Shown here: positions 51,108 to 59,185 of the stretch, in pieces
Layout: each line of letters begins with the position of its first letter
Position numbering within the stretch: position 1 is the stretch's first letter
Assembly: GCF_900111005.1 (NCBI RefSeq)
Contig: NZ_FOFV01000003.1
Coordinates: 1 to 64,000, forward strand
Source: Lentzea albida
Lineage (GTDB): Bacteria; Actinomycetota; Actinomycetes; Mycobacteriales; Pseudonocardiaceae
Direction of reading: 5' to 3'
Length of the DNA stretch: 64,000 bases
The notes under the pieces: generated by a model
Database searches by the model: none
What the model saw: the letters and a program-made list of their open reading frames with translations, nothing else
What the model was told of the DNA's origin: nothing
Position numbers and translations under genes: made by a program

Positions 51108-51944
51108 AGCAGCCTGCTGGATCGCCTTGCTGAAGCGGGACGCGGCCTCGTCGGTCGTCAGCCTGAAGCCCAGCGACGGCTCGGTCAGCTCCAGTTCGAG
51201 CAGCAGCGGTTCGCCATCGGCACCGGTGACGACGTCCACGCGGGCGTAGAGGAAGTCGCTGCGCCGCAACGACAGCAGCGCGGCGGCCGCGTCGAGGACC
51301 TGCTCCGCGAGCGCCACCTGCCGCTCGGACGGTTCGATGCTGCCCAGCCGTTCCTCGACGTAGAGGCCGGACTCCGCCTCGGCGAGGCCCTGCGCCAGCA
51401 TCGGTCCTTTGTGGAACGAGTGGGAGTACTCGCCGGCGAAGAACACCAGCGCCGTCTCGCCGTGGGCGTCCACACTGGACTGGTAGGGCTGCACCAGCGC
51501 CTTCACGCCCAAGGACTCCAGGTGCGCGCGGGCTTCGGCGTGGTCGGTGAACCGGCCCGCGCCGCGTGATCCGGCACCGACCGCGGGCTTCACCACGAAC
51601 TCGCCGTCCGGGAAGACGGGCTCCTCGCCCGGCCGCACGACGGTGGTGGGCACGACCGGGACGCCGCGGGCGGCGAGTTCGGCCATGTAGGACTTGTCGA
51701 TGTTCCAGCGCACCACCGGCAGCGGGTTCGCGAGCGCCGGGACGGCGGCGCACCACGTCAGGAACTCGTCCAGGTGGTCCGGGTAGTCCCAGGTCGTGCG
51801 CAGGACGACGAGGTCGGCCTCCACCGGCGTGCCCCAGGGCTGCCACGCCACGTCGACGCCGTCTCGTACCAGGGCGGCCACGAGTGCTTCCTCGTCGCCG
51901 TCGCCGGAGGGCAGGCGGTCGCACGAGGCGAGCACCACCCTCAT
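51096..51944 (-). CDS. ATP-grasp protein
   Basis: A 282-residue protein with the ATP-grasp core: FVVKPAVGAGSRGAGRF is the ATP-binding loop, VQPYQSSVDAHGETALVFF follows, and the metal-binding end is LLELELTEPSLGF. These enzymes join a carboxylate to an amine or thiol using ATP; the substrate is unknown. ATG at 51944 overlaps the upstream small gene (ATGA). Confidence 0.86.
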   Translation of the reverse strand: MRVVLASCDRLPSGDGDEEALVAALVRDGVDVAWQPWGTPVEADLVVLRTTWDYPDHLDEFLTWCAAVPALANPLPVVRWNIDKSYMAELAARGVPVVPTTVVRPGEEPVFPDGEFVVKPAVGAGSRGAGRFTDHAEARAHLESLGVKALVQPYQSSVDAHGETALVFFAGEYSHSFHKGPMLAQGLAEAESGLYVEERLGSIEPSERQVALAEQVLDAAAALLSLRRSDFLYARVDVVTGADGEPLLLELELTEPSLGFRLTTDEAASRFSKAIQQAASRA

Positions 51945-52237
51945 GACTGCATCTTGGCCATCTTGCGCCGGTGACCAGGGCCGATCTTGGTGGCGGCGGT
52001 CGTCTCGCGGTCCCACTCGGCCTGCTCGACGTTGTCGGCGGCCTCGACGGCGTTGGTGGCGGACTCGACGTCCTTCGCCATCACGTCGCCCATGGCGCCG
52101 TCCGCGCCGACCAGCACGATCCGCGCGCCGGCCCGGCCGATCGGCTCGACCACGGCCCTGACCGCCGTGTCCGGCTTGCCGTGGGCCTTCACGAACTCGG
52201 CGATGCGCTTCTGAATGGTTTGATCAGACACCCCCAC
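51941..52237 (-). CDS. Small hypothetical protein upstream of the ATP-grasp gene
   Basis: A 98-residue protein: AVVEPIGRAGARIVLVGADG and MGDVMAKDVESATNAVEAAD, then a basic tail. It has no membrane segment and no recognised family. It is coupled to the ATP-grasp gene by an ATGA overlap. GTG at 52237 or 52231 may be the start. Confidence 0.7.
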   Translation of the reverse strand: MGVSDQTIQKRIAEFVKAHGKPDTAVRAVVEPIGRAGARIVLVGADGAMGDVMAKDVESATNAVEAADNVEQAEWDRETTAATKIGPGHRRKMAKMQS

Positions 52238-52267
52238 ACTCTAAAACCAGCGGGTAACTTCAGCCGG

Positions 52268-53854
52268 GTGACCACCGACACGCTGACGACGTTCCTCTCG
52301 TGGTACTTCGACCACCACCCCGCGCACGCCGCGGGGGTCGGCTCGCTCGAGCACTACTCGACCTTCGGGGACTTCTCCGCCGCGGCCCACGAGCAGCGGT
52401 CCAGGGAGAAGGAGGGCTGGCTCGCGCGACTGGAGGCGTTGCCGAGGTCGGTGGACCGCGACCTCGCCGTGTCGGTGCTGCGCGGAGCGTCGGCGATGGA
52501 GGCGTGGCCCGGTTGGCGGCGCGACCCGCACGAGTACTCCGGGATGATCTTCTTCGGCCTGCTCGGGCCGTTCCTGCACCGGCTGCTGCCGGAGGAGGAC
52601 CTCGTCGCGTCGACCGTCGCGAAGCTGCGCGAGGTGCCGTCGGTCCTCGCGGCCGCCGAGGCGAACCTCGACCCGTCCCTGGCGTCGTCCCTGGTCGTGC
52701 TGCGCACGCTCGGGCAGGTGCGGACCGGGCGCTCGTTCCTGCTGGAGCAGCTGCCGCTGCAGGTGTCGACGCCCGAACGGCGCGCGACGCTCGTCGAGGC
52801 GGCCGGCCCCGCGGCGGACGCGTTCGACCGGCACGCGGTGTTCCTCGAGGACTTGGCGCTGCGGGCGTCCGGCGACTGGCGGATGGGCGAGAAGCTCTAC
52901 TCAACCCTGTTGCAGGACAAGGAGTTGCTCGGTTACGGCGCCCCGGAGCTGCACCAGCGCGGGCAGGACGCCTACGCCTCGCTCGAGGCCGAGCTCGTCG
53001 AACTGGCGGGTTCTTCGGACTGGCGTTCGGTGATGAGCTCGTTGCAGGACGACCACCCGCCGACGATGGAGGCGATGCGCGCCGAGTACGAGGCGGAGAC
53101 CTCCCGGGCGCGCGCCGCGTTGATCGAGCACTCACTCGTCACGATGCCCGAGGGCGAGGACTGCCAGGTCGTGCCGTCGCCTCCGTTCCAGCGCGCGCTC
53201 ATGGCGGTGGCGAGCTACCTGGGACCGCCGCCGCTGACGCCGAAGCGGACCGGCTACTTCTTCGTGCCGTTCACCCCGGACGGCGCGGACGACGAGCAGG
53301 TCACGCAACGCCTGCGCACCAACGCGCGGTCGCAGCTGCCGACGATCTCGGTGCACGAGGCCTACCCCGGCCACCACTGGCACTCGGCGTGGCTGGCGGC
53401 GCAGGGCGACGCGCACCCGTTGCGCAAGGTGTTCCGCACGTCCTACTTCTCCGAGGGCTGGGCGCTGTACTCGGAGAAGCTGTTGCGGTCAGTCGGTTAC
53501 TACACGACTCGCGGCGCGCTGATGGGCCACGTCGAGGCGCGGCTGTTCCGGGCGGCGCGGATGATCGTCGACACGTCGTTGCACTGCGGCGACATGACCC
53601 CGGCGGAGGCCGAGGAGTTCATGGTGGCGCGCACGGCCCTGACGCCGGGCACCGCCACGGGCGAGGTGAAGCGGTACTGCGCGTGGCCGACGCAGGCGCC
53701 GTCGTACCTGACCGGGGCGTTGGAGATCGACCTGATCCGCGACGACTACCTGGCGGCGGGACTGGGCTCGTTGCGCGACTTCCACGACAGGATCGCGGGG
53801 TCCGGCGCGCTGCCGCTGGGGCTGGCGCGCCGGGTCGCGCTGGGCGAGGACTAG
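52268..53854 (+). CDS. DUF885 family protein (putative metallopeptidase)
   Basis: A 528-residue protein. The C-terminal half has ISVHEAYPGHHWHSAWL, the HExxPGHH-type motif of the DUF885 family, followed by SEGWALYSEKLL and REDFHDRIAGSG-like segments. Members are thought to be zinc metallopeptidases related to the M32 group. GTG at 52268 is preferred; the frame is open upstream only as antisense to the small gene. No signal peptide is seen. Confidence 0.87.
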   Translation: MTTDTLTTFLSWYFDHHPAHAAGVGSLEHYSTFGDFSAAAHEQRSREKEGWLARLEALPRSVDRDLAVSVLRGASAMEAWPGWRRDPHEYSGMIFFGLLGPFLHRLLPEEDLVASTVAKLREVPSVLAAAEANLDPSLASSLVVLRTLGQVRTGRSFLLEQLPLQVSTPERRATLVEAAGPAADAFDRHAVFLEDLALRASGDWRMGEKLYSTLLQDKELLGYGAPELHQRGQDAYASLEAELVELAGSSDWRSVMSSLQDDHPPTMEAMRAEYEAETSRARAALIEHSLVTMPEGEDCQVVPSPPFQRALMAVASYLGPPPLTPKRTGYFFVPFTPDGADDEQVTQRLRTNARSQLPTISVHEAYPGHHWHSAWLAAQGDAHPLRKVFRTSYFSEGWALYSEKLLRSVGYYTTRGALMGHVEARLFRAARMIVDTSLHCGDMTPAEAEEFMVARTALTPGTATGEVKRYCAWPTQAPSYLTGALEIDLIRDDYLAAGLGSLRDFHDRIAGSGALPLGLARRVALGED

Positions 53855-53857
53855 TGG

Positions 53858-53891
53858 GAGCTGGGGAAGCCGCCTTCGGCTTCCCCAGCTC
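53858..53891. terminator. Bidirectional terminator
   Basis: A perfect 15-bp stem GAGCTGGGGAAGCCG/CGGCTTCCCCAGCTC (53858-53891) with a CCTT loop, located between the convergent DUF885 and GH128 stop codons. Confidence 0.8.
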
Positions 53892-53896
53892 TCGCG

Positions 53897-54685
53897 CTAA
53901 GCGGCCCTGTAGGCGTTGCCCGCCGCCGTCAACGCCGTACCCGTCGAAAGTCCCGTCGGGCTGGTCTTCGTGGACAGCGTGAACCACGAGTAGCGCTCCA
54001 CGAAGGACAGTCCGTCGAGCATCCTGGTGGACGCCGTGATGAACGCCGTCTGCTGTTGCTGGCTCGGGTAGACGGCGCGGCCGGAACGCCAGTCGATCAA
54101 CGCGTACTCGGTGAGCCAGATGGGCTTCTTGTAGCGGTTGTGGACGTTGCGCAGGTACGACTCCAGGTGTCCGGTGGCGGCGGAGGAGAAGTCCTGGCCG
54201 TACCAGTGGATCGGGATGAAGTCGACGCGCAGGTTGCGGGCCTTGGCGCCGGCCATGAACCGGTCGAGCCAGCCACCCGCGACGTCACCGCCGAACGCGA
54301 CGCCGGGCGCACCGAGCCTGAGGCCCGTGTTCTGCAGGCGTGGCCACAGGTCGAGGGCGCGTTCGACGGTCATGTTCGCCTGGCCCGCCATGTCCGGTTC
54401 GTTGAAGCCGAGCAGCTGGCGGCCGTTGGCCTTGGCCGCGTTCAGGTCGGCGTCGGTGACGTTGCCCGCGCCCCAGATCATGGGCACGAACTCGGCACTG
54501 CTCTGGATGCCCCGGCGATCCGAGGCCCACGTGTAGTACCAGCGGGAGTCGAGTGCGGTCATGGCGGCACCGGCGGGGCCGGGGTCGTCGGCCGCGTTCA
54601 CACCCTTCTTGGCGGAGGCGGCGTGCGATGGAAGCGCTCCCATGAGGAGCAGACATGCGATCAGCAGCAGGGTTGTTTTTCGCAT
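53897..54685 (-). CDS. Secreted GH128-type glycoside hydrolase
   Basis: A 262-residue protein with a clear signal peptide (TTLLLIACLLLMGALPSHAA). The catalytic acid/base is expected in LLGFNEPDMAGQ and the nucleophile in IWLTEYALIDW, with FIPIHWYGQDF between them, matching the Asl1-like GH128 beta-1,3-glucanase family. It is likely exported to act on fungal or plant beta-1,3-glucan. Confidence 0.87.
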   Translation of the reverse strand: MRKTTLLLIACLLLMGALPSHAASAKKGVNAADDPGPAGAAMTALDSRWYYTWASDRRGIQSSAEFVPMIWGAGNVTDADLNAAKANGRQLLGFNEPDMAGQANMTVERALDLWPRLQNTGLRLGAPGVAFGGDVAGGWLDRFMAGAKARNLRVDFIPIHWYGQDFSSAATGHLESYLRNVHNRYKKPIWLTEYALIDWRSGRAVYPSQQQQTAFITASTRMLDGLSFVERYSWFTLSTKTSPTGLSTGTALTAAGNAYRAA

Positions 54686-54899
54686 GGACCGGTCTTACCA
54701 GTGACGTGTGGCCCGTGTCGCTACGGGAACTCCGCCGAACGTGCCGGGCGGAAGCGGCCAGGCGCGCGGGCGGAACCGGCGGGGCGCGGTGAGCGGGACC
54801 GGCCGGGCGCGCCCATGCTGGAGGCCATCCCATTCCCCGGAAGCGGGAACATAGCGGTCGCAGCCCCGGTTGACGGGGTGAGTCGATCTAGGAGGACAG

Positions 54900-55841
54900 A
54901 TGCCCAAGGCAGTGGTGGTGCGTGCGACCGGTGGCCCGGAGGTGCTGGAGCACACCGACGTGCCGTCGCCCGTGCCCGGTGACGGCGAACTGCTGGTGAA
55001 GGTGGCGGCGGCGGGCGTCAACTACATCGACACCTACCAGCGCAGCGGCCTGTACCCGATCCCACTGCCGTTCACGCTCGGTCTGGAGGGCGCGGGCGAG
55101 GTCGTCGTCAGCAACTCCCCCGAGTTCGCCGTCGGCGACAAGGTCGCGTGGATGTCCGTGCTCGGCAGTTACGCGAACGAGGCCGTCGTGCCGGCGGCCG
55201 CCGCGGTGAAGGTGCCGGACGACCTGGACGTCGAACTGGCCGCCGCCGCACTGCTGCAGGGCATCACCGCGCACTACCTCGTCCACTCGACGTACGTCGT
55301 GAAGGAGGGCGACCGGGTGCTGGTGCACGCGGCGGCCGGTGGTGTCGGGTTGCTGCTGACGCAGTGGGCGAAGGCCAAGGGCGCCACGGTCGTGGCGACC
55401 GTGTCGACGGACGAGAAGGAGGCGCTGGCCCGCGAGGCCGGTGCCGACGAGGTGCTGCGGTACGGCGACTTCGCCTCGCAGATCGAGAAGGTCGACGTCG
55501 TGTACGACGGCGTCGGCGCGGACACGTTCGACCAGTCGCTCGCGTCGCTCAAGCCGCGCGGGACGCTGGCGCTGTTCGGCGCCTCGTCCGGGCCGGTGCC
55601 GCCGGTCGACCCGCAGCGGCTCAACTCGGCCGGTGCGGTGTTCCTGACGCGTCCGGCGACCGGCTGGTACACGCTCACCCGCGAGGAGTTCGAGGGGCGG
55701 GCGAACGACCTGTTCGCGGCGATCGCGTCCGGGGAGCTGAACATCCGGATCGGTGGCCGGTACAAGCTGGAGGAGGCGGCTCAGGCGCACACCGACCTGC
55801 AGTCGCGGAAGACGACCGGCAAGCTGCTGCTCCTGCCGTGA
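54900..55841 (+). CDS. qor: Quinone oxidoreductase (zeta-crystallin family)
   Basis: A 313-residue MDR-family NADPH:quinone reductase. LLVKVAAAGVNYIDTYQRSG is typical, and the NADPH motif is VHAAAGGVGLLLTQWAK, without zinc ligands. An excellent AGGAGG precedes the ATG. In mycobacteria a qor gene also lies between ctaB and ctaA, so this belongs to the conserved block. Confidence 0.92.
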   Translation: MPKAVVVRATGGPEVLEHTDVPSPVPGDGELLVKVAAAGVNYIDTYQRSGLYPIPLPFTLGLEGAGEVVVSNSPEFAVGDKVAWMSVLGSYANEAVVPAAAAVKVPDDLDVELAAAALLQGITAHYLVHSTYVVKEGDRVLVHAAAGGVGLLLTQWAKAKGATVVATVSTDEKEALAREAGADEVLRYGDFASQIEKVDVVYDGVGADTFDQSLASLKPRGTLALFGASSGPVPPVDPQRLNSAGAVFLTRPATGWYTLTREEFEGRANDLFAAIASGELNIRIGGRYKLEEAAQAHTDLQSRKTTGKLLLLP

Positions 55842-55851
55842 GCGCGTGAGA

Positions 55852-55886
55852 AAGGCCCCCGACCGTTTCGCGCGGTCGGGGGCCTT
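55852..55886. terminator. Bidirectional terminator between qor and FKBP gene
   Basis: AAGGCCCCCGACCG (55852-55865) and CGGTCGGGGGCCTT (55873-55886) form a 14-bp stem with a 7-nt loop between convergent genes. Confidence 0.8.
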
Positions 55887-55900
55887 CGAATTCCTGGGGG

Positions 55901-56431
55901 TCAGGCGGCGGGAGAGACCTTCACGCCGTCGATGACGAAGACGAGCGTCTCGTTCGCCTTGATGCCCTGACCGCCCTTGCCGTACCCCTTCTCCGGCGGC
56001 ACGATCAGCAGACGGCGGCCCTTCTCCTTGAGCCCGACGATGCCCTCGTTCCAGCCGTCGATGACCGGTGCCTGGCCGACGTTCTCGACGTCGAACGGCT
56101 CACCGCGCTCGAAGGAGCTGTCGAGCACCTTCTTGTCGGAGAACGTGGTCAGCTGGTAGTTGACCGTGGCCGTCGTGCCGGCCTTCACCTCGGCACCGGT
56201 GCCCGTCACCAGGTCCTTGACGACGAGCTCGCCGGTGGGCTTGCAGTTCGGGATCTCGACCTTGGGTGCCGCGCCGAAGTCGCCGGAGACCTTGAAGTCG
56301 TCGGCCTTGCAGGGGGTGGTGGGGGCGGCGGTCGACGACCCGCCCGCCGAGGGCTGGGCCGAGCCCGCGCAGCCGGTGAGGCCGGTGGCCGCCGCGAGCG
56401 CGACAGAAGCGATGAGCAGGACGTTACGCAT
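55901..56431 (-). CDS. FKBP-type peptidyl-prolyl isomerase lipoprotein
   Basis: A 176-residue protein. A lipoprotein signal ends in the lipobox LTGC (residues about 17-20), followed by a Ser/Ala-rich linker and an FKBP domain (VKAGTTATVNYQLTTFSDKK; GWNEGIVGLKEKGRRLLIVP; LVFVIDGVKV). It should be membrane-anchored outside the cytoplasmic membrane and assist protein folding. ATG at 56431 gives the complete signal; the longer open frame upstream is rejected. Confidence 0.9.
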   Translation of the reverse strand: MRNVLLIASVALAAATGLTGCAGSAQPSAGGSSTAAPTTPCKADDFKVSGDFGAAPKVEIPNCKPTGELVVKDLVTGTGAEVKAGTTATVNYQLTTFSDKKVLDSSFERGEPFDVENVGQAPVIDGWNEGIVGLKEKGRRLLIVPPEKGYGKGGQGIKANETLVFVIDGVKVSPAA

Positions 56432-56807
56432 GGTGGGTGAGCGTATTCGGACGCGTGTGAGCGGCGTGTAGCAGGCCGCGCGCGAGGCCGGTCGCCTCTT
56501 CGGCCTCGCGGACCAGCGCGGTGACCGGCCGAGCGGGCTAAGAAGCGCGACAGGGGTGCGTTCGGGTGGGTGGGTCACCCTCATCCGACTCGCGCAGGAG
56601 CGGCGGCGACAGGGCGTCACCGAAGCGCACGAGTGCGGACCGGCGACTGCGCTCAAGGGCGGTTATTCCGGTCCTGAATGTCGCACGAATAGCAGCTTCC
56701 TTATCTTTAGACCGACGCGTACAGTAACTCCGCGCACTTGATCGGACACCGAGAGCATTCGTCCGTTCGGGTAGCGACCAATCTGGTGATCCAGGAGGTG
56801 GAGACAC
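56432..56807. other. 376-bp intergenic region
   Basis: No convincing gene. TTCCTT (56697-56702) and TACAGT (56720-56725), 17 bp apart, are a weak promoter candidate for the downstream plus-strand cassette. An AGGAGGTGG site precedes the GTG at 56808. The left part presumably contains the FKBP promoter. Confidence 0.4.
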
Positions 56808-57812
56808 GTGTCCGCGGAGGCCGGAGGCATCCGCAGCAACCTGATCCAGGAGTTGTTCTGGACTCGGACCGGGTTGCTCCTCCTCATACTCGTCGTGACG
56901 TCGGGTGCGTCGCTGGCCATTTCCAGTCAAATGGATTCCGGTACAGCTAGAAACCTGCTGACCGCACTGGGTACGGGCACGCTCATTTCGGCGGTGGTGA
57001 GCTTCACGCAGACGCTGATCACGTCGAAAGCGGCGCAGAAGGCGTTGCTCGAACCGGTCATCGAGGAGAGCCGCAAGGCGCTCAAAGAGCTGACCGAACA
57101 GTATCGGGCGCTCGACCGCGAGTTCTTCCCCAGCCACGTGTTCGAGCCGACGGCCAAGCCGGACCCCGAGTTCAACCAGCTGATGATGCAGGACCTCGAA
57201 CGGACGCGGTTGTACTGCTTCCGCGGGTTCGCCGGGCGCTACGCGGCGGGAAGAGTGCTGCTCAGCCAGACGGAGTGCGAGCTCAGGGCCGTGCTGGCCG
57301 ACCCGCGCGACGACAACGCGATCAGCGGCCGGGCGCGGTACCTGCTGCGCAACGAGGGCGCGGACGGCGACTACGACGAGATCCAGGAACGGCTCAAGGA
57401 ACAGATCCGCATAGGACTCGTCGGGCTCTTCGCCGCCCGCAGCCGGTGCACGCGGATCGACGTCACCATCGTTTCGGATCCCCCGCTCGACCGCCTTGAG
57501 TTGTTCGACGACTCGGCGTGGCTCACGCTCTACAGCAACACGGCGGGAGTGCTCAGGCCGTATCCGCGCACGCTCCGGTTCACCGAGAGTTCCTTCCTTT
57601 ACGCGATGGAACGCGCGGAGTTCCTGCGCATCAGCAATTCCAAGGCCGGCTACCACTTCGCCATCACGCCGGGGACCACCCGCGACGACTTCGCGGCGTT
57701 GTTCGAGAAGATCACCGGCGAGGCACTCACCAAAGACGGCTTCACGGAACTCGAAGGCAAGTTCCACGCATTCCGTCGTGAATTCTCCGCATCCGCTCAG
57801 TTGAGGAGCTGA
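56808..57812 (+). CDS. Membrane protein of unknown function, first gene of a three-gene cassette
   Basis: A 334-residue protein with two N-terminal hydrophobic helices (GLLLLILVVTSGASLAISSQ and LLTALGTGTLISAVVSFTQT), a short coiled segment, and a 220-residue soluble domain. The latter includes RTLRFTESSFLYAMERAEFL and RLYCFRGFAGRYAAGRVLLS. No enzyme motif is recognised. The layout, membrane anchor plus cytoplasmic domain, suits a sensor or scaffold. The next gene begins 6 bp after its stop. Confidence 0.75.
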   Translation: MSAEAGGIRSNLIQELFWTRTGLLLLILVVTSGASLAISSQMDSGTARNLLTALGTGTLISAVVSFTQTLITSKAAQKALLEPVIEESRKALKELTEQYRALDREFFPSHVFEPTAKPDPEFNQLMMQDLERTRLYCFRGFAGRYAAGRVLLSQTECELRAVLADPRDDNAISGRARYLLRNEGADGDYDEIQERLKEQIRIGLVGLFAARSRCTRIDVTIVSDPPLDRLELFDDSAWLTLYSNTAGVLRPYPRTLRFTESSFLYAMERAEFLRISNSKAGYHFAITPGTTRDDFAALFEKITGEALTKDGFTELEGKFHAFRREFSASAQLRS

Positions 57813-57818
57813 TCGATC

Positions 57819-58466
57819 TTGCTAGCCGAGTTCACCGGGTTGTCCGCGCTCGAGGAGCTCGCCGCCCGGGTGAAGCGCGCCGAATTCCCCGTGGTCGACC
57901 ACTGGGCCGATGTGGGCACGTGGTTCACCGACTGGGCGGCCCGGCCCGAGCTGCGCGCAGAGTTACGCGCGTACATCGACGGCCTCACGCCCCAGCAAGC
58001 GACCTGGGTGATCGCGCACTCGCGTGAGACGACGACGCACTACGCGTGGTGCCTCAGAGACGAGGTCGACGAGCCGTTCACGTTCTGGCTGCACGAGTAC
58101 AAACCGCTGGCCGACTGGCGCGCCGGTTACGCGGACTCGGTGCACAACCACCGCTACCACTTCTGCACCACCATCCTGAGCGGCGCCTACCTGCACGAAC
58201 GCTTCGACGCCCGGCTCGGCGTCGGCGGCCGCTCGATCGTCGGCACGGAACTCACGAACCGCACCCAGTGCACCGAGGGCACCACCGGCATGTTGCTCGC
58301 GCACGAGTTCCACCGCATCCCGCGCGCGGCGGACGGGACCATGACGTTCCTGGTCAAGTCCCGTGCCGTGACCCCGTGGAGCCTCAGCTACGACCCGGAC
58401 ACCGGCATCAGCCACCGGCACGTGCCCGTCGAGGACAGGCTGGAGGAACTGACGAACCACCTTTAA
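57819..58466 (+). CDS. Cupin-like protein, cysteine dioxygenase-type fold
   Basis: A 215-residue protein with a cupin-like histidine arrangement (VHNHRYHFCTTILSGAYLHE, HEFHRIP further on) resembling cysteine-dioxygenase-like proteins that bind a metal. The reaction is unknown. It uses TTG at 57819 with a GAGGAG site upstream, 6 bp after the membrane protein gene, so the two are probably cotranscribed. Confidence 0.7.
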   Translation: MLAEFTGLSALEELAARVKRAEFPVVDHWADVGTWFTDWAARPELRAELRAYIDGLTPQQATWVIAHSRETTTHYAWCLRDEVDEPFTFWLHEYKPLADWRAGYADSVHNHRYHFCTTILSGAYLHERFDARLGVGGRSIVGTELTNRTQCTEGTTGMLLAHEFHRIPRAADGTMTFLVKSRAVTPWSLSYDPDTGISHRHVPVEDRLEELTNHL

Positions 58467-58516
58467 AGCCCTCGCGACACGCCTACCATCAGCCCACCTG
58501 GTCGGGAGGGCTGATG

Positions 58517-59167
58517 ATGCGTACGCGCACGAGGATTCCGAGGTCTGTCATCGCGGACGTGGAGCACCGCGTGAAGCGGCTGTGCGAGGACCTGGCCGCC
58601 AAGCTGCAGTTCCACGGCTGGCACCACGTCAGCTTCGTCCGCGACAAGTCCGTGCACTTCGCCGAACGCAACGGCGCCGCACGCGACGTCGTGGAGGTCG
58701 CCGCGCTGGTGCACGACCTGAACTACATGGTCCGCCGCAACTCGCTGCCGACGGACGGCGCGGCACTGCGCCGCAAGACCCTCTTCGTCGCCGGCGTCCC
58801 GCTGGGCGACATCGAATGGATCGAGAGCATCGTCGTCGAGGCGGAGATGCGCACCCGCTCGCGCGACATCTCGCTGGAGGCGCAGGCGCTGTCCGACGCG
58901 GACACGCTGTTCAAGGCGCTGCCGGTGACGCCGGTCGTCCTCGCGCACAAGTACCTGCAGGAGAACGGCATCACCCTGCGCGAGCTCGCGCACAAGATCG
59001 TGGGCGAGCAGGTGGGCAAGGCCGACGAGGGCTACTACTTCTACGACGCGGAGGCCGCCGCGACCTACACGAAGTGGGCCGAGGCGAACCTCGTGCTGTG
59101 GAAGTGCATCGTCGAGTCCCTCGACGACCCGTGCGTCGAGGACCTGCTGACCAAGGTGGTGTCCTGA
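58517..59167 (+). CDS. HD-domain phosphohydrolase-like protein
   Basis: A 216-residue protein with the HD metal-binding pattern: H in FHGWHHVSFV, HD in ALVHDLNYM, and the later Asp in LSDADTLFKALP. Such proteins hydrolyse phosphoester bonds in nucleotides. GGAGG precedes the tandem ATGs at 58514 and 58517, and the second has the better spacing. A TACCAT box (58485-58490) could be its own promoter, so it may be only loosely part of the cassette. Confidence 0.82.
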   Translation: MRTRTRIPRSVIADVEHRVKRLCEDLAAKLQFHGWHHVSFVRDKSVHFAERNGAARDVVEVAALVHDLNYMVRRNSLPTDGAALRRKTLFVAGVPLGDIEWIESIVVEAEMRTRSRDISLEAQALSDADTLFKALPVTPVVLAHKYLQENGITLRELAHKIVGEQVGKADEGYYFYDAEAAATYTKWAEANLVLWKCIVESLDDPCVEDLLTKVVS

Positions 59168-59185
59168 GCACCTACCTGGTCGAGG

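Noticed and set aside
55852..55886. Hairpin considered as a riboswitch or regulatory RNA
   Set aside because: Simple single stem between two convergent stop codons; a terminator explains it fully.
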